Positions 29,179 to 37,570 of a DNA stretch of 64,000 bases are shown here, one piece after another. Under the pieces are notes generated by a model. That model had not been told where the DNA came from. It saw only the letters and a list, made by a program, of their open reading frames with translations, and made no database searches. Position 1 is the stretch's first letter. The number at the start of each line of letters is the position of its first letter. The position numbers were made by a program, and so were the translations under genes. Source of the stretch: Candidatus Avedoeria danica (GTDB lineage: Bacteria > Chloroflexota > Anaerolineae > Epilineales > Epilineaceae); contig JADJCV010000004.1 of NCBI GenBank assembly GCA_016703025.1, forward strand, positions 1,801,501 through 1,865,500, read 5' to 3'.

Positions 29179-30833
29179 CGACGATCAGCGGGGACGTGGC
29201 CGTCCTGCGCAAGCCGGGCGTGTGGGACAAGGGCATCGCCTCGTGGCTCGCGACGGTCGACCACAAGCGGATCGGCCTGATGTACATCGTGACGTCCGGC
29301 ATCTTCTTCGTCGCCGGCGCCTACCTGGCGCTGCTCGTGCGCCTCGAGCTCGCGCTGCCCGGGCGACAGCTCATCGGCCCGGACACGTACAACCAGGCGT
29401 TCACGATGCACGCCACGACGATGATCTTCCTCTTCGTCATCCCGATGTGGGTCGGCATCGGCAACTACCTTGTGCCGCTGATGATCGGCGCGATCGACAT
29501 GGCTTTTCCGCGCCTCAACGCGCTCTCGTATTGGGTCTTCCTGTTCGGCGCGCTGTTCATGTACTCCAGCTTCCTCGTCGGCACGCCGGCGGCCGCGGGC
29601 TGGACGAGCTACCCGCCGCTGACGAACAACGTCTACTCGCCCGGCGTCGGCGTCGACTTCTGGATCGCCGGCGTCCTGATCGTCGGCACGGCGTCGATGC
29701 TCGGTGCGGTGAACTTCCTGGTGACGATCTGGAATCTTCGCGCACCCGGCATGACGTGGATGCGCATGCCGATGTTCGCATGGGCCCAGTTCGTCACGTC
29801 CCAGCTCGTGCTCTTCGCGACGCCGATGCTGACCGGCGGCCTGATCCTGCTGTTGTTCGATCGGACGCTCGGCACGCACTTCTTCACCGCCGACGGCTAC
29901 CCGGTCCTCTTCCAGCACATCTTCTGGTTCTACTCCCACCCGGCGGTCTACATCATGATCCTGCCGGCCTTCGGCGTCGTCTCGGAGATCCTGCCGGTCT
30001 TCAGCCGCAAGCCGCTCTTCGGATACAAGGCGCTCGTGTTCGCCACCGCCGGCATCGGCATCCTCGGCTTCCTGGTCTGGGCGCACCACATGTTCACCGT
30101 CGGCCTCAACCCGAACGCCCAGCTGGTGTTCATGACCGCCACGATGTTCATCGCCGTCCCGACCGGCGTGAAGTTCTTCAACTGGATCTTCACGATGTGG
30201 GGTGGTTCGGTCCGTCTGGCCACGCCGATGCTGTTCACGGTGGCCTTCCTGAGCATGTTCCTCATCGGCGGCATCTCCGGCGTCTACCTGGGCAACGTCC
30301 CGATCGACTGGCAGCTGCACGACACGTACTACGTCGTCGGCCACCTGCACTACGTCCTGTTCGGCGGCTCGGTGTTCGGGATGGCAGCCGCGTTCTACTA
30401 CTGGTGGCCCAAGCTGTTCGGCAAGATGCTCGACGAGGGCATCGGCAAGGTGCACTTCTGGTTGCAGCTCATCGGCTTCAACTTGACGTTCTTCCCGATG
30501 CACATTCTGGGCGTCCGCGGTATGCCGCGCCGGATCTACGACTACGCCCCTGACCGCGGCTGGGTGTTCTGGAACTTCGTCGAGACCATCGGCACGCTGG
30601 TCCTCGGCGTCGCCTTCCTCGTCTTCCTCTACAACGTCTGGATCACGCGCAAGCGCAACGTCCCGGCACCGTCCGACCCGTGGGACGGCTACACGCTCGA
30701 ATGGGCCACGACATCGCCGCCGCCGGCCCACAACTTCGACCGCCTCCCGCCCATCCTCAGCGAGCGTCCGCTGCGCGACCTGCGCTTGGCGCGAGCTGCG
30801 CGCGCAGCCGCACCGCAGTCTGGAGAACGATGA
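29175..30833 (+). CDS. ctaD: Cytochrome c oxidase subunit I (A2-type)
   Basis: This complete 552-residue heme-copper oxidase subunit I has twelve predicted helices. It binds low-spin heme, the heme a3-CuB centre and the proton channels. Visible marks are the first heme ligand in TMHATTMIF, CuB His in FYSHPAVYIMILPAFG (near residue 255) with the Tyr cross-link partner, WAHHMFTVGL and the last heme ligands in DTYYVVGHLHYVLFGG. The YSHPAVY form, where A1-type enzymes have a Glu, marks it as A2-type, with Tyr-Ser supplying the K/D pathway end. It starts in the ATGA overlap with ctaC and ends in one with the small subunit gene. Confidence 0.95.
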   Translation: MTTISGDVAVLRKPGVWDKGIASWLATVDHKRIGLMYIVTSGIFFVAGAYLALLVRLELALPGRQLIGPDTYNQAFTMHATTMIFLFVIPMWVGIGNYLVPLMIGAIDMAFPRLNALSYWVFLFGALFMYSSFLVGTPAAAGWTSYPPLTNNVYSPGVGVDFWIAGVLIVGTASMLGAVNFLVTIWNLRAPGMTWMRMPMFAWAQFVTSQLVLFATPMLTGGLILLLFDRTLGTHFFTADGYPVLFQHIFWFYSHPAVYIMILPAFGVVSEILPVFSRKPLFGYKALVFATAGIGILGFLVWAHHMFTVGLNPNAQLVFMTATMFIAVPTGVKFFNWIFTMWGGSVRLATPMLFTVAFLSMFLIGGISGVYLGNVPIDWQLHDTYYVVGHLHYVLFGGSVFGMAAAFYYWWPKLFGKMLDEGIGKVHFWLQLIGFNLTFFPMHILGVRGMPRRIYDYAPDRGWVFWNFVETIGTLVLGVAFLVFLYNVWITRKRNVPAPSDPWDGYTLEWATTSPPPAHNFDRLPPILSERPLRDLRLARAARAAAPQSGER

Positions 30834-31072
30834 TGGATGACTTCGAGGGCGAGGAACTGCATGTCCATCTGCCGCCGCCGACGCCGTGGCCGCTCGTGTT
30901 CGGCCTCGGCATCGCGCTGATGATGGCCGGCTTGGTCGTGTTCGCCCGCGAGCCGAAAGAGCTGGGCGAGTTGGCCTTCCCGTTGTTCGGGGCCTTCATC
31001 TTCTTCTTCGCGCTGGTCATGATGCTGCGCGACGACGTCAAGGCGAGCAGGCATGGCGACCCGCATCACTAG
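30833..31072 (+). CDS. Small two-helix cytochrome oxidase-associated protein
   Basis: The 79-residue product has two hydrophobic segments (WPLVFGLGIALMMAGLVVF and LAFPLFGAFIFFFALVMML) and charged ends. GGAGA lies 6 bases before the ATG at 30833; an ATG at 30830 is possible but too close. It overlaps the ctaD stop and its last 20 bases overlap the next gene, so it belongs to the oxidase operon. Its place and size suggest a small accessory or subunit IV-like component. I do not recognise the family beyond that. Confidence 0.7.
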   Translation: MDDFEGEELHVHLPPPTPWPLVFGLGIALMMAGLVVFAREPKELGELAFPLFGAFIFFFALVMMLRDDVKASRHGDPHH

Positions 31073-31703
31073 CCCCGGCCCGCTCGGCCACCTGCCGCGG
31101 CGGCCCGTACCGCCGCCCGGCCTCGAGCCCGAGGCGCTGGCGGAGGCGTACCGCGCCGCCGGCCCGCGCAACCGGCGGCTGGCGATGCGCTTGGCGATCG
31201 TGGCCGAGGCGCTGTTCTTTGCCGGGCTGATCGCGGCGGTGTGGCAGATCCGACGCGACGCGACGGTGTGGCCGCCCGCCGGTGCGCCGCTGCCGGATCG
31301 AACGCTGCTCCTGACCAACACGGCGGTCCTCCTGGCTTCGGCCGTCACGGCCTGGCTTGGCCTGCGCTCGTTCGAGCGCGGCCGTGCCCGCGCCGGCTTG
31401 GCATGGACGGGCGCGACGACCGCGCTCGGCGTCGGGTTCCTGTACGGCCAATGGCGCGAGTTCGTCCACATGGGCGGCTGGCAGGCCGGCGAGGATCTCT
31501 TCTCGCCGTTGTTCAACATCCTGTCCGGCTTCCACGCCGCGCACGTCTTCGCCGGCCTCGTGCTGCTGCTCGTGACGCTCGCGTTCGGGTTCGGCGGCCG
31601 GATCACCGCCGGCGACCACCTCGTCGCCCGACTGAGCGCCTGGTTCTGGTGGCTCGTCGCCGCCGTTTGGCTGGTGCTGCTCTTGTCCTTGTTGTCGTTC
31701 TGA
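31053..31703 (+). CDS. ctaE: Cytochrome c oxidase subunit III (first copy)
   Basis: The 216-residue product has five hydrophobic segments, short for subunit III, and the family features LAIVAEALFFAGLIAAVWQIRR, a central GWQAGEDLFSPLFNILSGFHAAHVFAGLVLL with the conserved His pair, and WFWWLVAAVWLVLLL. Subunit III surrounds subunit I and stabilises the active site. It overlaps the small gene before it by 20 bases and is 90 bases upstream of a second subunit III gene. The N-terminal 35 residues are Pro/Arg-rich. Confidence 0.85.
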   Translation: MATRITSPGPLGHLPRRPVPPPGLEPEALAEAYRAAGPRNRRLAMRLAIVAEALFFAGLIAAVWQIRRDATVWPPAGAPLPDRTLLLTNTAVLLASAVTAWLGLRSFERGRARAGLAWTGATTALGVGFLYGQWREFVHMGGWQAGEDLFSPLFNILSGFHAAHVFAGLVLLLVTLAFGFGGRITAGDHLVARLSAWFWWLVAAVWLVLLLSLLSF

Positions 31704-31793
31704 GCCGAGGATGTCGCCGCCTGCGGTCGGCTTCGCGGTCGCGGTTCGAATCGTCCACGACGTTCTCGTCATCCTTCCGGGAGGGTCTTGCCC

Positions 31794-32468
31794 ATGAGCG
31801 CTCATGTCGATGCCCCGGCACTGGCCGCACCAGCGGCCACCGCCACCGGGCTGCCATCGCGCAAGCTGGCCGTCTGGCTGTTCCTGGGCAGCGAGATCCT
31901 GTTCTTCTCCGCCCTGATCTTCAGCTACATCGTCCTGCGCATGACGTCGCCGCTGCCGACGGCCGCCGACCCGAATCCGGTGGGCATGTGGCCAACGCCT
32001 CATGAGATCCAGCATATCCTCAACATCCCGCTAACCGCGCTGAACACGTTCCTTCTCATCGTCTCGAGCGTGAGCGTCGTGATGGGGCTGGATGCGATCC
32101 AAAAGGGCAACAAGAAGGCGCTGACGCGCTGGCTGGGCGTCACGCTCGTGCTCGGGATCACCTTCCTGTCCATCCAGGGATACGAGTACTTCAAGCTGCA
32201 CGAACACCATCTGTGGTTCAACAGCATCCCGCAGGAGCTGAGCGACAAGGGCCGCAACGTCCTGATGGGGACGACGTTCTACGCGATGACCGGCTTCCAC
32301 GGAATGCACGTCTTCGCGGGCGTCGTCATGCTCCTCATCTTCTTCGTGAAGTCGGCCCTCGGCCTGTACACCCAGCAGGATCACGAGGGCATCGAGCTGT
32401 TCGGCCTCTATTGGCACTTCGTCGACCTCGTCTGGATCATCCTCTTCACGATCGTCTACCTGCTGTAG
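31794..32468 (+). CDS. ctaE: Cytochrome c oxidase subunit III (second copy)
   Basis: GGGAGG about 9 bases upstream supports the ATG at 31794. The 224-residue protein is a clear subunit III with LAVWLFLGSEILFFSALIFSYIVLR, GYEYFKLHEHHLW, TTFYAMTGFHGMHVFAGVVMLL and the C-terminal GLYWHFVDLVWIILFTIVYLL. It resembles the typical sequence more closely than the preceding copy does. Two subunit III genes side by side occur in other oxidase clusters, where one may be the main form. The stop region is duplicated as a 17-bp tandem repeat. Confidence 0.93.
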   Translation: MSAHVDAPALAAPAATATGLPSRKLAVWLFLGSEILFFSALIFSYIVLRMTSPLPTAADPNPVGMWPTPHEIQHILNIPLTALNTFLLIVSSVSVVMGLDAIQKGNKKALTRWLGVTLVLGITFLSIQGYEYFKLHEHHLWFNSIPQELSDKGRNVLMGTTFYAMTGFHGMHVFAGVVMLLIFFVKSALGLYTQQDHEGIELFGLYWHFVDLVWIILFTIVYLL

Positions 32469-32493
32469 CCGTCGAACTGCTGTAGCCGTCGAA
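32460..32493. repeat. 17-bp tandem duplication over the ctaE stop codon
   Basis: CTGCTGTAGCCGTCGAA occurs twice head-to-tail (32460-32476 and 32477-32493), with a partial third copy to 32505. The first copy contains the TAG stop of the second subunit III gene. Confidence 0.8.
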
Positions 32494-32524
32494 GTGTAGC
32501 CATCGCATCCCCCGGAGTACGCAC

Positions 32525-32926
32525 GTGTCCGAGCAAGCCACCGCCGCGGAGTCCCACACCGCCGAACTGAACGCCGTCGCCCATCACGGCCCGACGGTCA
32601 AAGCCTACTGGATCGTCTTCGTGCTCCTGGCCGTGCTGACGCTCGTCGAGATTCAGATACCGACGATGATCGACGCAGGCGACCGGGCGCGGCCGAGCGG
32701 CTTGCTCGTCATCGGGCTCATGGTCACGGCCCTCATCAAGGCCGGTCTCGTAGCGGCGTTCTACATGCATCTGAAGTACGACAGCCGCACCTACACCTAT
32801 ATGATGATCGTCGCCACGATCGTCATCATGTTCTTCCTTTGGCTGCTGACCTGGGGCACGGTCGGACCGTTGGACTTCGATCTGTTCAGCAGCGGGATGG
32901 CGGCGATCGCCTCCCGCTCGGCGTAA
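32525..32926 (+). CDS. ctaF: Cytochrome c oxidase subunit IV (CtaF type)
   Basis: The GTG at 32525 has GGAG 8 bases upstream. The 133-residue product has three hydrophobic segments (AYWIVFVLLAVLTLVEI, GLLVIGLMVTALIKAGLVAAFYMHL and YMMIVATIVIMFFLWLLTW), with FYMHLKYD typical of the prokaryotic subunit IV family. It is the last gene of the oxidase operon, 56 bases after subunit III. Confidence 0.9.
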   Translation: MSEQATAAESHTAELNAVAHHGPTVKAYWIVFVLLAVLTLVEIQIPTMIDAGDRARPSGLLVIGLMVTALIKAGLVAAFYMHLKYDSRTYTYMMIVATIVIMFFLWLLTWGTVGPLDFDLFSSGMAAIASRSA

Positions 32927-32962
32927 CCCGCCCGCGATGCCCTGCACCGCACGTCACGGACG

Positions 32963-33012
32963 CCCTTGTCTTTGACGAGGTCATTGACAAGGGTTGCGGC
33001 CCTCGCTATAGT
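32963..33012 (+). promoter_or_regulatory. Strong promoter of the ABC importer with overlapping inverted repeat
   Basis: TTGACA (32984-32989), a 17-base spacer and TATAGT (33007-33012) are near the consensus. An inverted repeat CCCTTGTC (32963-32970) and GACAAGGG (32986-32993) covers the -35, and the direct repeat TTTGACGAGG/ATTGACAAGG sits inside it. A repressor or activator site is likely. Confidence 0.65.
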
Positions 33013-33113
33013 CGCCGACCACTCTGGGCCGCCTCCCACGCGGCGCCGATCGCACCCGCGATCGCGCATCCGCGGCATGCGATGCTGCCCGCACCACCCT
33101 GAGGAGATCACGC

Positions 33114-34820
33114 ATGTCGCGCACCACCCTGCGGGCCGTGCGGGCGCTGGCCGCCGGCGTCCTGTTCGCCGGCGTAGCCGCCTGCGGCGAGCCGCCAGCA
33201 CCGCTGCCCGAGTCCACGCCCATGACGGCGTCCTCCGCGCCCACCGAAGGACCCGAGGTCGGCAAGACGCCGGCCGACACGCTCGTCTTCGGCCACGCCG
33301 ACGATGCGACGAAGCTCGACCCGGCCGACGTGACGGACAGTGAATCGCTCCTGGCCACGTGGCAGATCTTCGAGGGCCTCACGCGCTACAAGGCCGGTGG
33401 CACCGAGGTCGAGCCGGCTCTGGCCACGGAGTGGTCGGCCAGCGACGACGGTCTCACGTGGACGTTCAAGCTCCGGACGGGCGTGAAGTTCCACGACGGC
33501 ACGGACTTCAACGCCGACGCCGTGGTCTGGAATTTCAACCGCTGGTTCGATCCCACCCATCCCCAGCACTTCGCCGACTGGGAGTTCGAGTACTGGAAAT
33601 CGATGTTCCAGGGGCTGAAGGACGAGAAGAACGACGACGGCACGCCGAAGTCCGTCTTCGCCGGCGCCGAGGCCGTCGATGCCTCCACCGTCAAGCTGAC
33701 GCTCAACCGTCCGAGCGCGCCGCTCCTGCAGAACCTGGCGATGGGCAACTTCGCGTTCTCGAGCCCGGCGTCCGTCGAAGCCGCCGGCAGCGCGTACGGC
33801 ACGCCGAATGGCAGCCCGATCGCCATCGGCACCGGGCCGTACAAGGTGGCGGAGTGGATCAAGGACGATCGGCTGCTGCTCGAGACGAATGCCGACTACT
33901 GGGGCACCCCGCCGGCCACGGCGAACCTCGAGCTGCGCTCGATCCCCGACAACACGTCGCGTTTCCTCGCCCTCCAGAACGGCGAAATCGACGGCATGAC
34001 CCAGCTCAACCCCGACAACATCGCCACGGCCCAGGAGGACACCAACCTGACCGTGACGTTCGAGCCGCCGAACAACGTCGGCTACATCGGCTTCAACCAG
34101 GCCAAGGCGCCGTGGGACAACATCGACTGCCGCAAGGCCGTTGCGCAGGCGATCGACAAGTCGGCGATCGTCGACACGATGTACGCCGATGATGCCGAGC
34201 CGGCGGCGCAGATGATGCCGCCCAGCCTCTGGGGCTACAACAAGGCTCTCACGGACCATGCGTTCGACATGGCCGGCGCCAAGACATCGCTCGAGGCGTG
34301 CCTCGCCAAGTCCACGCTACCGGAGAAGGTGCAGTTCTACGTGATGCCGGTGGCCCGCTTCTACTTCCCGCAGCCCAAGGAGTTGGGCGAGTACATCCAG
34401 GCGCAGCTCCAGGAGCTGGGCGTCACGACCGAGATCCAGTCGCCCGATTGGGGCACGCAGTACTTGCCCGACGTTCGGGACGGCAAGGCCGAGCTGTTCA
34501 TGCTCGGCTGGGGCGGCGACAACGGCGATCCGGACAACTTCCTGTGCCAGTTCTTCTGCGGCGCCGAGTCGTCGTTCTTCAGCAAGGACGGCCAAGCGGC
34601 GCCGCCGGACGAGGCGCTCGCCACCCTCCTCAAGGAGGCCTCGGCGACGACCGATCCGGCCAAGCGAACGCAGATGTACGAGCAGGCGAACCAGATCGTG
34701 CACGACCTTGTCCTGGCCGTGCCGCTCGTCCATCGATCGCCGCCGATCGTCTTCCGCGCCACCGTCACCGGCTACACGGCCAGCCCGCTCCAGCACGTGC
34801 TGGTAGGGGTCAAGAAGTAG
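33114..34820 (+). CDS. Peptide-type ABC transporter substrate-binding lipoprotein
   Basis: GAGGAG lies 7 bases upstream of the ATG at 33114. The 568-residue product has a lipoprotein signal with LFAGVAAC and is a family 5 (DppA/OppA-like) binding protein: LVFGHADDATKLDPADVTD, LATEWSASDDGLTWTFKLR, VKFHDGTDFNADAVVWNFNR, IGTGPYKVAEW and PWDNIDCRKAVAQAIDK. It should bind oligopeptides or similar solutes outside the membrane for the two permeases downstream. Several nickel and oligosaccharide importers share this fold, so the ligand is uncertain. A perfect 11-bp hairpin follows the gene. Confidence 0.93.
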   Translation: MSRTTLRAVRALAAGVLFAGVAACGEPPAPLPESTPMTASSAPTEGPEVGKTPADTLVFGHADDATKLDPADVTDSESLLATWQIFEGLTRYKAGGTEVEPALATEWSASDDGLTWTFKLRTGVKFHDGTDFNADAVVWNFNRWFDPTHPQHFADWEFEYWKSMFQGLKDEKNDDGTPKSVFAGAEAVDASTVKLTLNRPSAPLLQNLAMGNFAFSSPASVEAAGSAYGTPNGSPIAIGTGPYKVAEWIKDDRLLLETNADYWGTPPATANLELRSIPDNTSRFLALQNGEIDGMTQLNPDNIATAQEDTNLTVTFEPPNNVGYIGFNQAKAPWDNIDCRKAVAQAIDKSAIVDTMYADDAEPAAQMMPPSLWGYNKALTDHAFDMAGAKTSLEACLAKSTLPEKVQFYVMPVARFYFPQPKELGEYIQAQLQELGVTTEIQSPDWGTQYLPDVRDGKAELFMLGWGGDNGDPDNFLCQFFCGAESSFFSKDGQAAPPDEALATLLKEASATTDPAKRTQMYEQANQIVHDLVLAVPLVHRSPPIVFRATVTGYTASPLQHVLVGVKK

Positions 34821-34837
34821 CATACGCGACCGGTCTC

Positions 34838-34865
34838 GGCTGGTCGGCACCAGCGCCGACCAGCC
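34838..34865 (+). terminator. Intercistronic hairpin after the binding-protein gene
   Basis: GGCTGGTCGGC (34838-34848) pairs perfectly with GCCGACCAGCC (34855-34865) around a 6-base loop, without a T-run. It probably protects the upstream mRNA or reduces read-through, so the binding protein is made in excess over the permeases. Confidence 0.6.
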
Positions 34866-34882
34866 GCGCCAGCGCCTGACCC

Positions 34883-35884
34883 ATGCTGTCCTACATCGTC
34901 CGCCGCGTCCTCGCCGTCGTCCCGGTTCTCATCGGGATCTCGTTCCTGACGTTCGCGCTCCTGCACGTGATCGGCAACCCGTGCGTTGCGCTCCTCGGCG
35001 ATCACTTCACGCCGGACGCATGCGCGGACATCCGTCTGCGCTATCGACTCGACGATCCGCTGCCCGTCCGCTATGCCCACTTCGTCGGACGGATGCTGCA
35101 CGGCGACCTCGGCAACTCGATCACGACGAAGCGCCCCGTCGTCGCCGAACTGGCCGAGAAGCTCCCAGCGACGTTCGAGCTCGCGCTAGCCGCCATCGTG
35201 CTGGCCGTCCTCGCCGGGATACCGCTCGGCATCGTGGCCGCCGCGCGCCACAACTCGGCCATCGACGTCGGCGCGATGGTCTGGGCGATGCTCGGCGTCT
35301 CGATGCCGGTGTTCTGGCTCGGCCTCATGCTGATCTACGTCTTCGCCTTCCAGCTCGGCTGGTTCCCGAGCCTCGGCCGGCTGCCGTCGGGGCTCACGAT
35401 CCCGCGCTGGAGCGGGATGTACACGCTCGATGCGCTTCGCACCGGCGACATGCAGGCTTTCAAGATCGTGCTCCAACACCTCGCGCTCCCCGCGTTCGCC
35501 CTCTCCACGATCCCGGCGGCATTCATCGCCCGCATCACGCGCTCGAGCATGCTCGAGGTGCTCGGTCAGGATTACATCCGGACGGCACGGGCCAAAGGCG
35601 TGACGGAGCGGGCGGTTGTGGCCCGCCATGCGCTGAAGAATGCGCTCCTGCCGCTCGTCACCGTCATCGGCCTCCAGACCGGGGCGCTGCTCTCGGGCGC
35701 CGTGCTGACCGAGACGATCTTCGCCTGGAACGGCGTCGGCCGCTGGACGGTCGATGCGATCACCGGCAGTGATTACCCGGTCGTCCAGGCCGGCGTGCTC
35801 GTGTTCGCGGTGACGTTCGTGTTCATCAACCTCATCGTCGACCTGTCCTACGTCTGGCTCGACCCGCGCATCCGCTACGAATGA
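34883..35884 (+). CDS. ABC transporter permease, DppB type
   Basis: The 333-residue product starts MLSYIVRRVLAVVPVLIGISFLTFALLHV, the standard N-terminus of DppB/OppB proteins, and has six membrane segments. It has the family loop LPATFELALAAIVLAVLAGIPLGIVAA and the EAA-like ATPase-contact segment RSSMLEVLGQDYIRTARAKG, ending with DPRIRYE. It pairs with the DppC-type gene that overlaps it by ATGA. There is no clear ribosome binding site. Confidence 0.93.
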   Translation: MLSYIVRRVLAVVPVLIGISFLTFALLHVIGNPCVALLGDHFTPDACADIRLRYRLDDPLPVRYAHFVGRMLHGDLGNSITTKRPVVAELAEKLPATFELALAAIVLAVLAGIPLGIVAAARHNSAIDVGAMVWAMLGVSMPVFWLGLMLIYVFAFQLGWFPSLGRLPSGLTIPRWSGMYTLDALRTGDMQAFKIVLQHLALPAFALSTIPAAFIARITRSSMLEVLGQDYIRTARAKGVTERAVVARHALKNALLPLVTVIGLQTGALLSGAVLTETIFAWNGVGRWTVDAITGSDYPVVQAGVLVFAVTFVFINLIVDLSYVWLDPRIRYE

Positions 35885-36789
35885 GCGCCCTCGACCTGGC
35901 GCTGCCGCCGCGCCCAGCACCCGCCCGCTCCCCGCTGCGCGACGCGATGCGCCGCGTCCGGGCCAGCCGCCTTGCGGTGGCCGGCCTTGGCATCATCGGC
36001 TTCCTGACCTTATGCGCCATCGCCGCACCGTGGATCTCGATCCAGCACCCGGACGCCGACGGCATCTGGTCGGCCTTCATGCGCGACGCCAAGCAGCCGC
36101 CGTCGCTCCGACACTGGATGGGGACGGACAAGCTGGGACGCGATCTGGCCAGCCGCATCGTCTACGGCGCCCGCACGTCGCTGCTCATCGGCGTGACGAG
36201 CGTCTCGCTTGCGATCGCCGTCGGCGCGGCGCTCGGCGCGGTGGCGGGCTTCTTCGGTCGCTGGGTGGATGCGGTGATCATGCGCCTGATGGACGTCATG
36301 CTCGCGTTCCCAAGCCTCTTGCTGGCGCTCGGGATCGTGGCGCTGACCGGCCCGCGCCTGCTGAACGCCATGCTGGCCGTGGGCATCGTCTCGATCCCGA
36401 CATATGCGCGGATCGTTCGGGCCAGCGTTCTGGCCGAGGTTGGCAAGGACTACGTGACGGCCAGCCGGGCACTGGGCGCGAGCCCGATGCGCCTCCTGCT
36501 CCACCATGTCATGCCCAACGCGCTGGCGCCGCTCATCGTCGCTGCAAGCCTCGGCATCGGCACCGCCATCCTCGAGGCCGCCGGCCTCGGGTTCCTCGGC
36601 CTCGGCGCCCAGCCGCCCCTCGCGGAATGGGGGCTGATGCTCGCGGACAACCGCCAGAGCATGACCAGCTTCTGGTGGCTCGTCACATGCCCCGGCGTCG
36701 CGATCATGCTCACCGTCCTCGGATTCAACTTGCTGGGCGACGGCCTGCGCGACGTCCTCGACCCACGCCTGCGCGGCGGTCGACGATAG
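35881..36789 (+). CDS. ABC transporter permease, DppC type
   Basis: The 302-residue product has the DppC pattern: a cytoplasmic N-terminus, first helix VAGLGIIGFLTLCAIAAPWI, HWMGTDKLGRDLASRIVYGARTSLLIG, and the EAA loop RASVLAEVGKDYVTASRALGAS, then GLGAQPPLAEWGLML and DPRLRGG at the C-terminus. It forms the channel with the preceding permease. No DppD/DppF ATPase genes follow; the next gene is a lipoprotein, so the ATPases must be supplied from elsewhere. Confidence 0.93.
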   Translation: MSALDLALPPRPAPARSPLRDAMRRVRASRLAVAGLGIIGFLTLCAIAAPWISIQHPDADGIWSAFMRDAKQPPSLRHWMGTDKLGRDLASRIVYGARTSLLIGVTSVSLAIAVGAALGAVAGFFGRWVDAVIMRLMDVMLAFPSLLLALGIVALTGPRLLNAMLAVGIVSIPTYARIVRASVLAEVGKDYVTASRALGASPMRLLLHHVMPNALAPLIVAASLGIGTAILEAAGLGFLGLGAQPPLAEWGLMLADNRQSMTSFWWLVTCPGVAIMLTVLGFNLLGDGLRDVLDPRLRGGRR

Positions 36790-36832
36790 CCGCGCGGCCC
36801 CATCCGACCCACCACGACCAAGGAGCGCTCTC

Positions 36833-37543
36833 GTGAACCCAACCCTGCACCCGGACACCGCGCGACGACATCCCAGCCGGCTCACCGCCGCGCTGCTCGC
36901 GCTGTGCGCCACACCTCTGCTCATCACCGCCTGCCGCCCATCGCCGTCCGGCGATGCGGTTGGCGACGGGGCGAGCACCGCCATCACCGCCACGCTCGGC
37001 GCCGATGCCTCCGGCAGCATCACTCCGCCGGCCGGCGCCGCCGCGACGGGTGCCGTGACGTCGACCGCGGCCGCCATGCCGACGACGGCCGAACACCTGA
37101 CCGCCGAAGACGAGGCGGCCATGATCTCGCTCATCCGCACGCTGTTCGGTCCGGTGACGGGCTCCGCCGAGCCCGACATGCAGGACACGATCGTCCGCCA
37201 GATCTCCACCATTCAGCTGCGGGCGCTGCGCGGCGAGGAAGGGCCGACGGCAGGCGTCTACGGCTATTCGGCCGGGCTCGTTTGGATCGTCGGCTTCAAG
37301 ACGTCGGCGCCGCTGACGCTCTCGACGTTTGCGGCCGACGAGTCGACGCTGATCGACCTGAAGGACCTCGGCCCGACGGCATCGCTGGCGGGGCCGGACG
37401 GCAAGACGAGCGTCTACTACATCGTCTCGACCCAAAGCGTCGAGGGTGACCGTCGGTTCGTGCCGATGAGCCAGGGCGTGCTGGTGGAAGGCAAGTCGAA
37501 GTGGACGCTGGACGATCTCGCCAAGCTGCCCGCTACGCCGTGA
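36833..37543 (+). CDS. Lipoprotein of unknown function
   Basis: AGGAG (36821-36825) precedes the GTG at 36833. The 236-residue product has a lipoprotein signal with LLITAC, an Ala/Thr-rich linker (about 45-85), then a compact domain with ITA-type strands (SAGLVWIVGFKTSAPLTLSTF, TSVYYIVSTQSVEGDRRFV, GKSKWTLDDLAKL). I do not recognise the domain. It is 43 bases after the permease gene, probably in the same operon. It may assist the importer; this is inference from position only. Confidence 0.65.
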   Translation: MNPTLHPDTARRHPSRLTAALLALCATPLLITACRPSPSGDAVGDGASTAITATLGADASGSITPPAGAAATGAVTSTAAAMPTTAEHLTAEDEAAMISLIRTLFGPVTGSAEPDMQDTIVRQISTIQLRALRGEEGPTAGVYGYSAGLVWIVGFKTSAPLTLSTFAADESTLIDLKDLGPTASLAGPDGKTSVYYIVSTQSVEGDRRFVPMSQGVLVEGKSKWTLDDLAKLPATP

Positions 37544-37570
37544 GGGTCGGTCGGTGCGGCGCCTGCATGC

